NCBI RefSeq assembly: GCF_004216555.1
Contig: NZ_SGWQ01000001.1
Location: 372,001 to 436,000 of the forward strand
Length of the DNA stretch: 64,000 bases
Direction of reading: 5' to 3'
DNA from: Herbihabitans rhizosphaerae
GTDB taxonomy: Bacteria; Actinomycetota; Actinomycetes; Mycobacteriales; Pseudonocardiaceae
Shown here: positions 1 to 8,706 of the stretch, in pieces
How positions within the stretch are numbered: the first letter of the stretch is position 1
How the letters are laid out: every line of letters starts with the position of its first letter
The notes under the pieces: generated by a model
What the model was told of the DNA's origin: nothing
Databases searched by the model: none
The model's input: the letters and a program-made list of their open reading frames with translations, nothing else
Position numbers and translations under genes: made by a program

Positions 1-679
1 CGACCACCATCAAAGTCCTTGCCGGCAAAGGGAAATCGACCCGACTGCCGGCAACTGTTCGCGCCGCGGCGGACGTCGTCCAGCGCACCCCGCCCGGCCG
101 CCCGTCCAACTCCTCCGGCCAGTCCCCCGGCCAGTCACCGCCGAGTGTGGGCACCAGCGGCTCGCGAAACGGCAGGTTCAGCTGTGCCGGCCGCCCCGGC
201 TCGGCCTGTGCCACCGCGCGGCAGACCAGCCCGCGCCACACCGGGTTCTGGCCGACCCGCCGTTCGGCGACCGGGAAGTCCACGACCACCGCCGCCGGCC
301 CGAAGATCCCGCGCTGGTCGATCGTCTGGTTCGCGCCGGTCCCGGCCAACTCCGGCGGCCGGTCGGCGGTGAGCAGCAGCAGGCCGACGCCGGAGTGGTA
401 CGCCTCCAGCACGGCCGGGTGCATGTTCGCCACCGCCGTTCCGGACGTGCACGCGATCGCCGCCGGCCGGCCGCCGCCCTTGGCGAGCCCGAGCGCGAAG
501 AACGCCGCAGACCGCTCGTCCACCCGCACGTGCAGCGTGAGCCGGCCCTGTGCGGCGGCCTCGTGCAGGGCCATGCTCAGCGGCGCGTTGCGCGACCCCG
601 GGCACACCACGACGTGCCGAATGTCGTTGCGCACCAACTCATCGACGACGACGGCGGCCTGCGCGCTGGACGGGTTCAC
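1..679 (-). CDS. menD: MenD, 2-succinyl-5-enolpyruvyl-6-hydroxy-3-cyclohexene-1-carboxylate synthase (N-terminal part, cut by window start)
   Basis: MenD is the thiamine-diphosphate enzyme that joins isochorismate and 2-oxoglutarate in menaquinone synthesis. Translation from a GTG at 677-679 begins MNPSSAQAAVVVDELV and contains the family's CPGSRNAPLSMAL segment, followed by VDERSAAFFALGLAKG and the CTSGTAVANMHPAVLEA ThDP-domain motif. Only about 226 residues are present; the rest lies upstream of position 1. The GTG overlaps the TGA of the preceding gene by 4 bases (GTGA), so the two are probably translationally coupled. menB, menE and menA lie within the next 12 kb, which supports the pathway assignment. 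Confidence 0.93.
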   Translation of the reverse strand, partial: MNPSSAQAAVVVDELVRNDIRHVVVCPGSRNAPLSMALHEAAAQGRLTLHVRVDERSAAFFALGLAKGGGRPAAIACTSGTAVANMHPAVLEAYHSGVGLLLLTADRPPELAGTGANQTIDQRGIFGPAAVVVDFPVAERRVGQNPVWRGLVCRAVAQAEPGRPAQLNLPFREPLVPTLGGDWPGDWPEELDGRPGGVRWTTSAAARTVAGSRVDFPLPARTLMVV

Positions 680-1863
680 CCGAGGACCTCGCCGCAGAGC
701 ACATGCCTGCGGATACCCGCTCGCGCCACGGCGTGACCGAACTCGGTCAAGGCGTATCTGTCGTCGCCGTCGACGCCCTCGCGCAGACGCAGGCTCTGGA
801 GCACGTCGAGGTCGTGGAACACGGCCTCCATCGCGCGATCCAGCTCCGACCGCTCACCCAGTTCGTCGAGAACCACCTCGACCTTGTGGATCAGATCGTC
901 GTAGTACACCTCGTGCTCCAGCAGCAGCGCGGCGAACACGACGATCATCGTGTGCGCCACGGCGGGGTCGACTCCGTCGAGCAAGTGCATGCAGAGCCCG
1001 GTGTACAGCCTGCGCGGGTCGTCGTGCACCGCATCACCGGACGGGGACAACCTCGGCTGCTCGCCGGTCTCGTCGAAGAACCCGCAGCGCCGAGCGAGCA
1101 CGGTGGCGGGATGGTCGGGCAGGGTGCCGCGCTGGACGCACACGTCGAGCACCCAGAGCATCGTGCTCAGCGCCGTGCGTGCGGCCTCCTCCGGCATGGC
1201 GAACGACCTGGCGATGTCTGGACTGATCCTGGTCAGCAGTTCGCGCAGCAACGGGCTGGGCACCGCGCGCGCCCACGCGGTCATCCGCTCGCGGATCACG
1301 TGCTCCAGCAGGGGGATTCCGTCCGGCGTGCCGTGGGTGTCGAACACGCCGGAAGCGTGCTTGGCCAGCCGCATGTCGAAGAGGGGGTCGTCCTCGTCGA
1401 ACAGCTGGTCCGCGACGGCCTCCTCGATGGCCTTGGTGACGTAGAACCTGGTGACGCGCTCCGCTGGCCCGGGGTCGGACCACCATTCGATCTGCATCTC
1501 GGCCGGCATCATCAGGTGTGAGCGCTCCATGGCCCGCGCGTACAGCTCGGTGCACTTCTCCTCGTCGTGCGCCGCCTCCAGGATCTCCCGGGTGGTGTCG
1601 GCACGGCAGAGCGCGGCGTACCTCGGCCGGCCGACGAGGTCGAAGAACTCGGCCAGGCCGTCGACGACCAGCCGCCAGTCGGGCATGTCCACGCCGTCCC
1701 TGACGTGCCTCGGCAGCACACCCCACAACGAGAGCTGCAGTTCGAGCTGAAGCGGCTCGTGCTCGGGGTTGTGCTGGACGATGCTCACCCACGTCGCCGT
1801 GACGTGCGTGCCGACCTTCCTGTCTCGACGAATGATCGTGTCGAGTGCGCTTTCCGGGTCCAC
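676..1863 (-). CDS. Conserved protein of unknown function coupled to menD
   Basis: I do not recognise the family. The protein is acidic and mostly helical, about 395 residues from the GTG at 1861-1863. It has no signal peptide or membrane span. A GTG at 1909-1911 would add 16 residues but would leave only 26 bases before menB. Its TGA overlaps the menD start by 4 bases, so both are read from one transcript. It diverges from menB, implying a shared control region at about 1864-1937. The late segment (VEVVLDELGERSELDRAMEAV) and a C-terminal HTH-like end are reminiscent of regulatory helical proteins, but this is only a guess. A link to menaquinone synthesis is inferred from position. Confidence 0.7.
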   Translation of the reverse strand: MDPESALDTIIRRDRKVGTHVTATWVSIVQHNPEHEPLQLELQLSLWGVLPRHVRDGVDMPDWRLVVDGLAEFFDLVGRPRYAALCRADTTREILEAAHDEEKCTELYARAMERSHLMMPAEMQIEWWSDPGPAERVTRFYVTKAIEEAVADQLFDEDDPLFDMRLAKHASGVFDTHGTPDGIPLLEHVIRERMTAWARAVPSPLLRELLTRISPDIARSFAMPEEAARTALSTMLWVLDVCVQRGTLPDHPATVLARRCGFFDETGEQPRLSPSGDAVHDDPRRLYTGLCMHLLDGVDPAVAHTMIVVFAALLLEHEVYYDDLIHKVEVVLDELGERSELDRAMEAVFHDLDVLQSLRLREGVDGDDRYALTEFGHAVARAGIRRHVLCGEVLG

Positions 1864-1937
1864 GGGATCAGCTTGACACGGGAGCACTGAGGGCCGCTTG
1901 GCACTATCCACAGGTAGCCCCGGATAGCCTGTGCGAC

Positions 1938-2849
1938 GTGGCAGAACCTACCGTTTCCGAGCTGTTCGATCCGAGCGTCTGGCAGGAGATCGAGGGCTTC
2001 GAGTTCACCGACATCACCTACCACCGCGCCCGCGAGCAGGGCACCGTGCGGATCTCGTTCGACCGGCCCGACGTGCGCAACGCGTTCCGCCCGCACACGG
2101 TCGACGAGCTGTACCGCGCGCTGGACCACGCGCGGATGAGCCCGGACGTCGGGTCCGTGCTGCTCACCGGCAACGGCCCGTCCCCGCGTGACGGCGGGTG
2201 GGCCTTCTGCTCGGGCGGCGACCAGCGGATCCGTGGCCGCTCCGGCTACCAGTACGCCTCCGGCGAGACGGCCGAGACGGTCGACCCGGCGCGCGCCGGC
2301 CGGCTGCACATCCTGGAGTGCCAACGGCTGATCCGGTTCATGCCGAAGGTGGTGATCGCGGTGGTGCCCGGGTGGGCGGCCGGCGGCGGGCACTCGCTGC
2401 ACGTGACCTGCGACCTGACCCTGGCCAGCGCCGAGCACGCGCGGTTCAAGCAGACCGATGCGGACGTCGGGTCCTTCGACGGCGGCTTCGGGTCGGCGTA
2501 CCTGGCGCGGCAGGTCGGCCAGAAGTTCGCCCGCGAGATCTTCTTCCTCGGGCGGGACTACTCGGCCGAGGACATGCACCGGATGGGCGCGGTGAACGCG
2601 GTGGTGCCGCACGCGTCCCTGGAGGCCACGGCCCTGGAGTGGGCGGCGGAGATCAACGGCAAGTCACCGACCGCCCAGCGAATGCTCAAGTACGCGTTCA
2701 ACATGATCGACGACGGGCTGGTCGGCCAGCAGCTGTTCGCCGGCGAGAGCACGCGGCTGGCGTACATGACCGACGAGGCCGTCGAAGGCCGGGACGCGTT
2801 CCTCGAGAAGCGCTCCCCGGACTGGTCGCCGTTCCCGTACTACTACTGA
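1938..2849 (+). CDS. menB: MenB, 1,4-dihydroxy-2-naphthoyl-CoA synthase
   Basis: MenB cyclises o-succinylbenzoyl-CoA to the naphthoate ring of menaquinone. The 303-residue crotonase-fold protein has the oxyanion-hole segments FCSGGDQR and GWAAGGGHSLH, the GSFDGGFGS active-site loop and the typical C-terminal WSPFPYYY. The GTG at 1938 gives VAEPTVSELFDPSVW, the usual actinobacterial N-terminus. An upstream in-frame start at 1845 would run into the divergent gene. No Shine-Dalgarno is visible, and a -10-like GATAGCCT sits 7 bases before the GTG, so the message may be leaderless (inference). A 107-bp dispersed repeat begins 47 bases after the stop codon. Confidence 0.95.
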   Translation: MAEPTVSELFDPSVWQEIEGFEFTDITYHRAREQGTVRISFDRPDVRNAFRPHTVDELYRALDHARMSPDVGSVLLTGNGPSPRDGGWAFCSGGDQRIRGRSGYQYASGETAETVDPARAGRLHILECQRLIRFMPKVVIAVVPGWAAGGGHSLHVTCDLTLASAEHARFKQTDADVGSFDGGFGSAYLARQVGQKFAREIFFLGRDYSAEDMHRMGAVNAVVPHASLEATALEWAAEINGKSPTAQRMLKYAFNMIDDGLVGQQLFAGESTRLAYMTDEAVEGRDAFLEKRSPDWSPFPYYY

Positions 2850-2896
2850 CCGCGAGTACCGGGACGCACACGAACGCGAGCGCCGCATATAACGCC

Positions 2897-3003
2897 CCAA
2901 GCAGCCGCACCTAAGGGGAACGAGACGCAATTCAGCCACGGTGACGACGTAGCCGCCGCTTACCCGAAAAGGCACCCATTGCTGGGAAATCGCGGAGAGG
3001 CGG
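2897..3003. repeat. 107-bp dispersed repeat, copy A
   Basis: This stretch aligns without gaps to 60467-60573. The first 54 bases differ at 6 positions. The middle 20 are largely different. The last 33 are again nearly identical, with the shared core GGCACCCATTRCTGGGAAAT. It lies between menB and a truncated DUF998-like remnant and supplies the end of the remnant's reading frame. No consistent open frame spans both copies, so it looks like a non-coding mobile or structural element. Confidence 0.8.
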
Positions 3004-3011
3004 GCATGCAT

Positions 3012-3167
3012 CGTCGTCGTCATCGGGTCGATCTGGCCACTGCCCGCGATGTGCAGGCCGACCATTCCCAGAAATGCGACCACGACACCCAACGCACCGA
3101 TCCGCACTCCGGCGGAATGTGCGACGGGAAACGTGATCCCACGGCGTTCGAGTTCGACGCGTGCCAT
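3012..3167 (-). pseudogene. Remnant of a DUF998-like membrane protein
   Basis: The minus strand encodes about 52 residues that look like the N-terminus of a DUF998 family integral membrane protein: MARVELERR, then a hydrophobic span (GALGVVVAFLGMVGLHIAGS), then GQIDPMTTT. In the family this DP-T-T motif is normally followed by several more membrane helices. Here the similarity stops at about 3012 and the frame enters the 107-bp repeat. The gene appears to have lost its 3' part by recombination at the repeat. Confidence 0.5.
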
Positions 3168-3195
3168 CGGAACAACGGTCGCCGAACCATCCGGC

Positions 3196-3220
3196 AAGGC
3201 CCCCAATCGCCCGGGGCCTT
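3196..3220 (-). terminator. Hairpin terminator after the propeller protein gene
   Basis: AAGGCCCC (3196-3203) and GGGGCCTT (3213-3220) form a perfect 8-bp stem with a 9-base loop, 29 bases beyond the stop codon of the minus-strand gene ending at 3249. There is no clear U tract, as is common for actinobacterial terminators. Confidence 0.55.
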
Positions 3221-3248
3221 TCCCTACCGTTCCTCAGGGAGTGGCACC

Positions 3249-4820
3249 CTACGAGATGTGCCGGCCGACGAGCATGATCTTGCCGTCGGCCACCACGAGC
3301 GCGGTGCCCGGCCGCACCGGTTCGATCGACCCGACCTCGTGCGCGCGCACCGAACCGGTGACCGCGCCGGTGAGCTGGTCGAGCACGGTGATCCGCACGT
3401 CGGTCTCGGCGAACTCGACGTCCGGCACATACCCCGACACCGGGTCGAACGGGTTGGTGCGCCGCAGGTTGGCCTGCACCGCGACGGTCCGGTTGCCCAC
3501 GTCCAGGCTCACCCGATCCGACTCGGCCACGAACTTCCACCCGCCCCGGTAGCTCAGCTCCGGATACCCGATGACCAGGCCGCCGTCGCGGGAGGCCAGT
3601 CCGTCCTCGCTCATCTCGTGCTGACGGCGATCGCCCTGGGCCAGCGCCACGTCGCGCAGCCGGACCTGCTCGCCGATCGCACCGCGCTCGCCGAGGCGCA
3701 TGGCGACCGCGTCCACCCCGTCCTGGAACACGAGCTGCGATCCGCGCGCCCATGGCTTGGCGAACGTGCACTTGACCAGGAGGTTCTTGTCACCGCCCTC
3801 GTCGGTGTGGATCTGGGTGGCGCAGTCGGACGGCTGCTTGGTGACGGTGATCAGCGCCTTGTCGATCGAGCCGGCGTACTCGCCGCGCGCGTGGTGCACG
3901 GGGTTGCCGGTCACCAGGTCGACGAAGTCCCACTCGGCCGGCTGGCCCGGCACCGGCAGTGCGGCGTGGGTCGGCAGCACCGGCGGGCCGGAGGCGAGGT
4001 TGATGTTGTCCGCGGGAAGCGTGGTCACATTGGGGAAGCGCTTGTACGCGGCGGCGGTCGAGTCCACCGGCCGGCGCCACCGCACGGTCCCGTCGTCGGA
4101 CACGGCGGTCGCCGTGCACGTCGCCCCCTGGCAGTCGGATTCGAGCACGGTCACGCCGGACGCCGAGGCGACTCCCCGTTCGGCCGGAATCCCGTTGGGC
4201 CACAACGGTTTCCCGTGATCGTCGTACAGCATCGCGATCCTGCGGCGGATCACCAGCAGGCGCTCGCCGGCGATCGAGTAGGTGTCGTCCCGGTCGGCCG
4301 CGATCTTGCCGAACTCGCGGCCGTCGGTCAGCGAGATCACCCTGGCCGAGGTGCGGTTGGCGAGCACGGCGGTCCGGCCGAGCACGCGCTGCACGAACTC
4401 GTGATCGGAGTAGGCGTCCTGACCGCCGGAGCGCATCGACTGCGCGGACCAGCGCACGCCCTCGCCGTCGAACTCCTTGGCCAGCGCGCGGTTCGGCAGC
4501 CACACGCCGGCCGCGACGGCGGCGCCGGCCAGCACGATCGCGATGAGGACGCGGAGGAAACCCATCAGCCGTGGCAGCGCGATGAACACCAGCATCAGCA
4601 CGCCGAGCGCGCCGATCGCGAGGCCCCACAGGTAGCCGAACTTGCTGGCGTCGCGCCACCCGAGCAGCAGCAGCGCCACGCCACCGGCGAGGAGCAGCCC
4701 GGCGAGCAGCGCGGAGTAGCGCACTCCGCCGTCCCTGTCCCGGGTCGGCGTGCGCGGCCGGTCGACCGGGGCGGGGCGCTTCACCTCGGCGGTCTCGGCG
4801 CGGGAGGGATCGAGAGTCAC
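3249..4820 (-). CDS. Membrane-anchored beta-propeller-like protein, function unknown
   Basis: From the GTG at 4818-4820 the protein has about 523 residues. A short Pro/Arg-rich cytoplasmic start is followed by three hydrophobic spans between about residues 30 and 110 (ALLAGLLLAGGVALLLLGW, IGALGVLMLVFIALP, VLIAIVLAGAAVAAGVWLP). A large extracytoplasmic domain has repeated strand-turn units (WSAQSM, VRWRRPVDS, VISLTDGREFGKI) that resemble PQQ/WD40-type blades. Four cysteines in the ectodomain may pair. The longer reading from 4964 starts in low-complexity sequence and was not chosen. It is followed by a hairpin terminator. A sensory or cell-envelope role is possible but unsupported. Confidence 0.75.
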   Translation of the reverse strand: MTLDPSRAETAEVKRPAPVDRPRTPTRDRDGGVRYSALLAGLLLAGGVALLLLGWRDASKFGYLWGLAIGALGVLMLVFIALPRLMGFLRVLIAIVLAGAAVAAGVWLPNRALAKEFDGEGVRWSAQSMRSGGQDAYSDHEFVQRVLGRTAVLANRTSARVISLTDGREFGKIAADRDDTYSIAGERLLVIRRRIAMLYDDHGKPLWPNGIPAERGVASASGVTVLESDCQGATCTATAVSDDGTVRWRRPVDSTAAAYKRFPNVTTLPADNINLASGPPVLPTHAALPVPGQPAEWDFVDLVTGNPVHHARGEYAGSIDKALITVTKQPSDCATQIHTDEGGDKNLLVKCTFAKPWARGSQLVFQDGVDAVAMRLGERGAIGEQVRLRDVALAQGDRRQHEMSEDGLASRDGGLVIGYPELSYRGGWKFVAESDRVSLDVGNRTVAVQANLRRTNPFDPVSGYVPDVEFAETDVRITVLDQLTGAVTGSVRAHEVGSIEPVRPGTALVVADGKIMLVGRHIS

Positions 4821-4845
4821 GCGCGGGAGAGTAGCGCCCTCGGCG

Positions 4846-5727
4846 TCATTCTTGTTGTGTCGCAGTGGAATTACGTAGCCACTCTTCGTGTTTACTACGT
4901 ACCTCGGTCCAGAGTTTGACGCGGTCAGCAGGGTCGACGTCGTCGAGCGTGACGCCGAATACATCGGCCAGCGCGCCGAACCAGTCCTGCTCCGCGGACA
5001 CCAGCGTCTCGGTTAGACCGTCGGCGTCGAAACGCTGGAACCGGCAGCCGCGCATGGTGACCACGGCGTCGGCAGTACGGACGGACACCACGACCGGGCC
5101 GGCGAAACCCGAGTCGGGCGAGGTGGACAGCCACCGGTGCTTCTCGGTGAAGTCGCCCGGCACGGCGGCGGCTGGCGCGGTGTCGAACCCGACGAACGAC
5201 ATGCCGGCGGCGTGGTCGAACCGCCAGCCTCCACCGTCCACTTCGGACTCGCGCAGCCGGTAGGTGAACGGGCCCTGCCGATATTCGTCGTACACCAGGG
5301 GAATCGGATCGTAGAAGCCGTCACCGAGGCCGAGGTCGACCAACCACGCGCCGTCCGGGCAGTCGTCGGTGGGCAGGCCGTGCACGGTCAGCCCGAGGTG
5401 GTTGCGGTCCAGGTGCGGCCGGTCCTCGGGCTTGCCCTGCACGCCAGCGATGTGCCGGCGCACGTCGAATCCGAGCGAGCCAACCAGCTCGGAGAAGGCG
5501 CCATTGAGATGGTAGCAGTACCCGCCGCGCCCGCCCGGTCCGGTGATCGTGTCGACGGCGGCGCGCGGATCGGTCGTGCGCGGCTCCCCCATCTTGATCC
5601 ACAGCGTCTCGTACGGGATCTTCTCGACCTGCGCGCGATGCAGCGCGGTCAGCGCTTCCAGGTCTGGTTCCGGTGCTTCGCTGAATCCCAAACGTCGCAG
5701 GTACCGCGCCCGCACATTGTCGTCCAC
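4846..5727 (-). CDS. nat: Arylamine N-acetyltransferase
   Basis: NAT enzymes transfer acetyl from acetyl-CoA to arylamines and hydrazines. The 293-residue protein carries the Cys-His-Asp triad: Cys71 in RGGYCYHLNGAF, His110 in DRNHLGLTV and Asp131 in WLVDLGLGDGF. The order is the N-terminal helical bundle, the beta-barrel domain, then the lid. Length is close to the family norm of about 280. It begins 25 bases upstream of the propeller gene on the same strand, so the two could be co-transcribed. In mycobacteria NAT relatives act in lipid or sterol metabolism; substrate here is unknown. Confidence 0.93.
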   Translation of the reverse strand: MDDNVRARYLRRLGFSEAPEPDLEALTALHRAQVEKIPYETLWIKMGEPRTTDPRAAVDTITGPGGRGGYCYHLNGAFSELVGSLGFDVRRHIAGVQGKPEDRPHLDRNHLGLTVHGLPTDDCPDGAWLVDLGLGDGFYDPIPLVYDEYRQGPFTYRLRESEVDGGGWRFDHAAGMSFVGFDTAPAAAVPGDFTEKHRWLSTSPDSGFAGPVVVSVRTADAVVTMRGCRFQRFDADGLTETLVSAEQDWFGALADVFGVTLDDVDPADRVKLWTEVRSKHEEWLRNSTATQQE

Positions 5728-5842
5728 GACCGCAGGCTAGCGCGGATCACCGACAAGACCCGCCGGCTTCCGTTCCACCCATCGCTTCGTTCCTGGCAGC
5801 AGCGACAGCACCAGGACCGCGGGTGTGACCGGCGAACTGTAG

Positions 5843-5953
5843 AGCGCGTTCTCGTGGCTGCGAACCGACTGTGCGTCCTACAACGCGCACGGCCGGCTCA
5901 ACGGTGTCATGGGTGACTGGGCCAACCAGCAGATCGCCGGTCTGCGGAAGTAA
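5843..5953 (+). pseudogene. Orphan C-terminal gene fragment
   Basis: After an in-frame TAG at 5840-5842 an open frame of 36 codons has no start codon and ends at TAA 5951-5953. It reads like a real protein end (SAFSWLRTDCASYNAHG, then GDWANQQIAGLRK). It sits in the otherwise empty 270 bases between nat and menE. The parent family is not recognised. The direct repeat GAAGTAACC overlaps the stop. It may be a decayed secreted enzyme. Confidence 0.3.
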
Positions 5954-6000
5954 CCGAAGTAACCGAACACCAGCGCTTCCCGCACGGCAGGATGGACGCC

Positions 6001-7161
6001 ATGCGGGAAGTTCTGGTCGACGGGCGTGCCACCTCGGCGCAGGAGTTGCACCGAAGGCTGCGGGCCGCGCTGGACGGCGGCGAGGCCGTGCTCCCGCTGG
6101 CGACGGACGATCCCAGGCTGCCCGCGCTCCGCGCGCGTCTGGCACCCGACGAGCCCGCCGAGCCCGGCACGGCGGTGATCGTGGCGACGTCCGGCTCGAC
6201 CGGGGTGCCCAAGGGCGTGCTGCTGTCCGCGGCGGCCCTGCGCGCCTCCGCGGACGCGACGCACGCGCGGCTCGGCGGGCCCGGCGCGTGGCTGCTTTCC
6301 TTGCCCGCCAACCACATCGCCGGTGTGCAGGTGCTGGTGCGCTCGATCGTCGCCGGAGTGACACCGGGGATCGCGCACCTGGCCGGCGGGTTCCGCTCCC
6401 GCGCGTTCGTGGAGGCGGCGTCGGACGTGCTGGCCCACGACGGGCCGCGCTACACCGCGCTGGTGCCCACCCAGCTCACCCGACTGCTGGACGAGGGTGG
6501 GGCGGGTCTCGCCGCACTGCGCTCGTTCGACGCGGTGCTGCTCGGCGGCGCGTCGATCACGCCGGCGCTGATGGCCCGGGCGGGCGATGCCGGAGTGGCC
6601 GTGCGCGCGACGTACGGCATGACCGAGACGGCCGGCGGCTGCGTGTACGACCACGTTTCGCTCGACGGTGTCCACATCAGACTGTCCGATCGGGACGGTG
6701 ACACCGGCGTAATCGAGATCGCCGGGCCGATGCTGGCGTCCGGGTATCGCCTGTCCCCCAAGGAGACCGCGATGTCCTTCGTGGACGGTTGGCTGCGCAC
6801 GACGGACATCGGGCGGCTGCGCGGCGACTGGCTGGAGGTGCTCGGCCGGGCCGACGACGTGATCAACACGGGTGGGGTGAAGGTCGCGCCGGTGTTGGTC
6901 GAGCGGGTGCTGACCGACCTGCCCGGAGTCGCCGAGGCGTGTGTCGTCGGGCTGGAGGATCCCGAGTGGGGGCAACGGGTCACCGCGGCGGTCGTGCCGG
7001 CCGACCGGGACGCACCGCCGAAGATCGACGCGCTGCGCGACGGAGTGCGCGCGGCACTCGGCGACGCGGCGGTGCCGAAGCTGATCCGATTCCTCGACGA
7101 ACTCCCGCTGACCGGGCCCGGCAAGGTCGATCGGGCGGCGGTCCGACGCCGGATGGGCTGA
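6001..7161 (+). CDS. menE: MenE, o-succinylbenzoate-CoA ligase
   Basis: MenE activates o-succinylbenzoate with ATP and CoA, making the substrate of MenB. The 386-residue ANL-family protein has the AMP-binding loop TSGSTGVPKG (about residues 64-73), the YGMTETAGG motif, the hinge region GWLRTTDIGR and a C-terminal GPGKVDRAAV lysine loop. It is shorter than typical ANL enzymes, as actinobacterial MenE usually is. The second ATG (6001) was chosen because GGCAGGA lies 9 bases upstream; the ATG at 5992 has no room for a ribosome-binding site. A palindrome follows directly after the stop codon. Confidence 0.93.
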   Translation: MREVLVDGRATSAQELHRRLRAALDGGEAVLPLATDDPRLPALRARLAPDEPAEPGTAVIVATSGSTGVPKGVLLSAAALRASADATHARLGGPGAWLLSLPANHIAGVQVLVRSIVAGVTPGIAHLAGGFRSRAFVEAASDVLAHDGPRYTALVPTQLTRLLDEGGAGLAALRSFDAVLLGGASITPALMARAGDAGVAVRATYGMTETAGGCVYDHVSLDGVHIRLSDRDGDTGVIEIAGPMLASGYRLSPKETAMSFVDGWLRTTDIGRLRGDWLEVLGRADDVINTGGVKVAPVLVERVLTDLPGVAEACVVGLEDPEWGQRVTAAVVPADRDAPPKIDALRDGVRAALGDAAVPKLIRFLDELPLTGPGKVDRAAVRRRMG

Positions 7162-7180
7162 ACCCGTACGACGTACGGGT
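7162..7180 (+). terminator. Perfect palindrome directly after menE stop
   Basis: ACCCGTACG, a central A and CGTACGGGT form perfect 9-base arms starting one base after the TGA. As RNA it would fold into a 7-bp stem with a 5-base loop. It could equally be a protein-binding site for the downstream gene. Confidence 0.45.
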
Positions 7181-7314
7181 CACGACGAAAGTCTGTTTTC
7201 CCATGCGTTCGCACACGATCGGTCGGATTCCCGCGCCGTTGGCCGGCGTTTGGTTGACAGATCACCATCGCGGGGCTTGGCTCACCCGGGTTATCGCATA
7301 GGGAGGAATGCGCC

Positions 7315-8562
7315 ATGAGGATCGCACTGAGAACGCGTCGGCACCGACTCTTCGCCGCCGGTGCCGCCACGGCACTGTGCGTCGGACTGGGCTTCGCGGT
7401 CGCCGCGCCGGCGAACGCCAAACCGGCCGACAATCCGTCCACCTGGAACGCCGACTTGTCCACAGTGGACCCCGCGAGCAGCAACGTGGTCACCGACGGC
7501 GGGATGCTGCGGCTTGGCGATCAGCAGGCCCGTGCCGCGAGCGCGTATTCCAACCTGCGCACCGGTTTCGCCGTGTTCGCGCCGCGCACGCTGCCGGCCG
7601 AGTCGAACACGGTCTCGGCGATCATGGACGGCACGGTCGGCCAGGGTGCCGAGGTGGCGGTCGACGTGCGCGGCCTCCGCAAGGACGGCTCGTGGTCCGA
7701 GTGGACCGAGGTGCGGCCCGGTCAGCCCGCGGTGCTCGACCGTCCCACCTCGACTGTCCAAGCGCGACTGATGCTCTCCGCCGCCGACGGTGCGGCTGGT
7801 CCCGAGGTGCGCCGGGTCGAGCTGAGCTCGTCCACGACGAGCGCCCGGCCGTCCGCGCAGGTCGTGCTGGAAGGCGGCGGGCTGACCTACAAGGTGTTCG
7901 CCACGCGTGAGGGGTTGGTCGGCGGCACGACTGCCAACGGGCATGTGATCGTCGAGCGGGATCACTTCGTGGCGCTGCCGTCGCGGCGCGGGCTGTCGGG
8001 TAAAGGCAGCGGGGAGTACAGCGTGCGGGTCTGCGGGGACACCAAGCGGTGCGAGTGGGCGCCGGTGTGGGATGTCGGGCCTTGGAACACGAAGGACGAC
8101 TACTGGAATCCGTCGGACCAGCGGGAGATGTGGAAGGACTTGGCGCAGGGGAAGCCTGAGGCTCAGGCGGCGTACAACGACGGGTACAACGGGGGTAAGG
8201 ATCAGTTCGGGCGGAAGGTGGCTAATCCGGCGGGGATCGATCTGGCTGACGGGACTTTCTGGGACGGCGTGGGGTTGAAGGACAACTCGTGGGTGACGGT
8301 GTCGTACTCGTGGACTGGGTCTGACCCGGCGGGGACGGTCAAGACGAATGGTGGGCCGGTGAATGTGCGCTCCGGGCCTCGGCTGGGCGACTCCGTCGCG
8401 GGGTTGGCGGCGCACGCGGCGCAGGTGCGGGTCGAGTGTCAGGTGAAGGGGGATCCGGTGGATGGTTCGCAGGGGAGCTCGGATATCTGGTATCGGGTGG
8501 CGGCTGACAAGTTTCTTGCGAAGGCTTATGTGGCGGGTGCTTCGGGGGTTCGGGACTGCTGA
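7315..8562 (+). CDS. Secreted protein with SH3-like C-terminus
   Basis: The 415-residue protein starts at an ATG with a good GGGAGGA ribosome-binding site 7 bases away. Residues 1-36 form a Sec signal peptide (RTRRHRLFAAGAATALCVG, cleavage near ANA-KP). Then comes a domain of unknown type (about 40-160) with WSEWTEVRPGQPAVLD, a region with FVALPSRRGL and paired cysteines in VRVCGDTKRCEWAPVW followed by GPWNTKDDYW (about 220-275), and a C-terminal bacterial SH3-like part with PVNVRSGPRLGDSV. The middle is reminiscent of secreted wall-associated proteins; a cell-wall binding role is inferred. Confidence 0.85.
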   Translation: MRIALRTRRHRLFAAGAATALCVGLGFAVAAPANAKPADNPSTWNADLSTVDPASSNVVTDGGMLRLGDQQARAASAYSNLRTGFAVFAPRTLPAESNTVSAIMDGTVGQGAEVAVDVRGLRKDGSWSEWTEVRPGQPAVLDRPTSTVQARLMLSAADGAAGPEVRRVELSSSTTSARPSAQVVLEGGGLTYKVFATREGLVGGTTANGHVIVERDHFVALPSRRGLSGKGSGEYSVRVCGDTKRCEWAPVWDVGPWNTKDDYWNPSDQREMWKDLAQGKPEAQAAYNDGYNGGKDQFGRKVANPAGIDLADGTFWDGVGLKDNSWVTVSYSWTGSDPAGTVKTNGGPVNVRSGPRLGDSVAGLAAHAAQVRVECQVKGDPVDGSQGSSDIWYRVAADKFLAKAYVAGASGVRDC

Positions 8563-8569
8563 GGTTCGC

Positions 8570-8657
8570 GAGTTCCGCGCTGTGCACTGGTGAGTTCCGC
8601 GCTGTGCACCCGCGAGTTCCGCGTTCTGCACTGGTGAGTCCCGCGCTGTGCATCGTC
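8570..8657. repeat. Four tandem 22-bp repeats
   Basis: Units at 8570, 8592, 8614 and 8636 each follow the pattern GAGTTCCGCGCTGTGCACYS plus two variable bases; units 3 and 4 carry two to five changes. The array starts 7 bases after the stop of the secreted protein gene. The spacing of two helical turns is regular. Function is unknown. Confidence 0.85.
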
Positions 8658-8706
8658 GTCGGGGTGCTACCTGGGGTGTGGCGGCGCGGAATTGTGCGGG
8701 CCGATA

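Noticed and set aside
2979-4919. A 646-codon open frame on the plus strand
   Set aside because: It is antisense to the propeller gene, and its translation is Arg/His/Gly-rich low complexity, typical of high-GC shadow frames.
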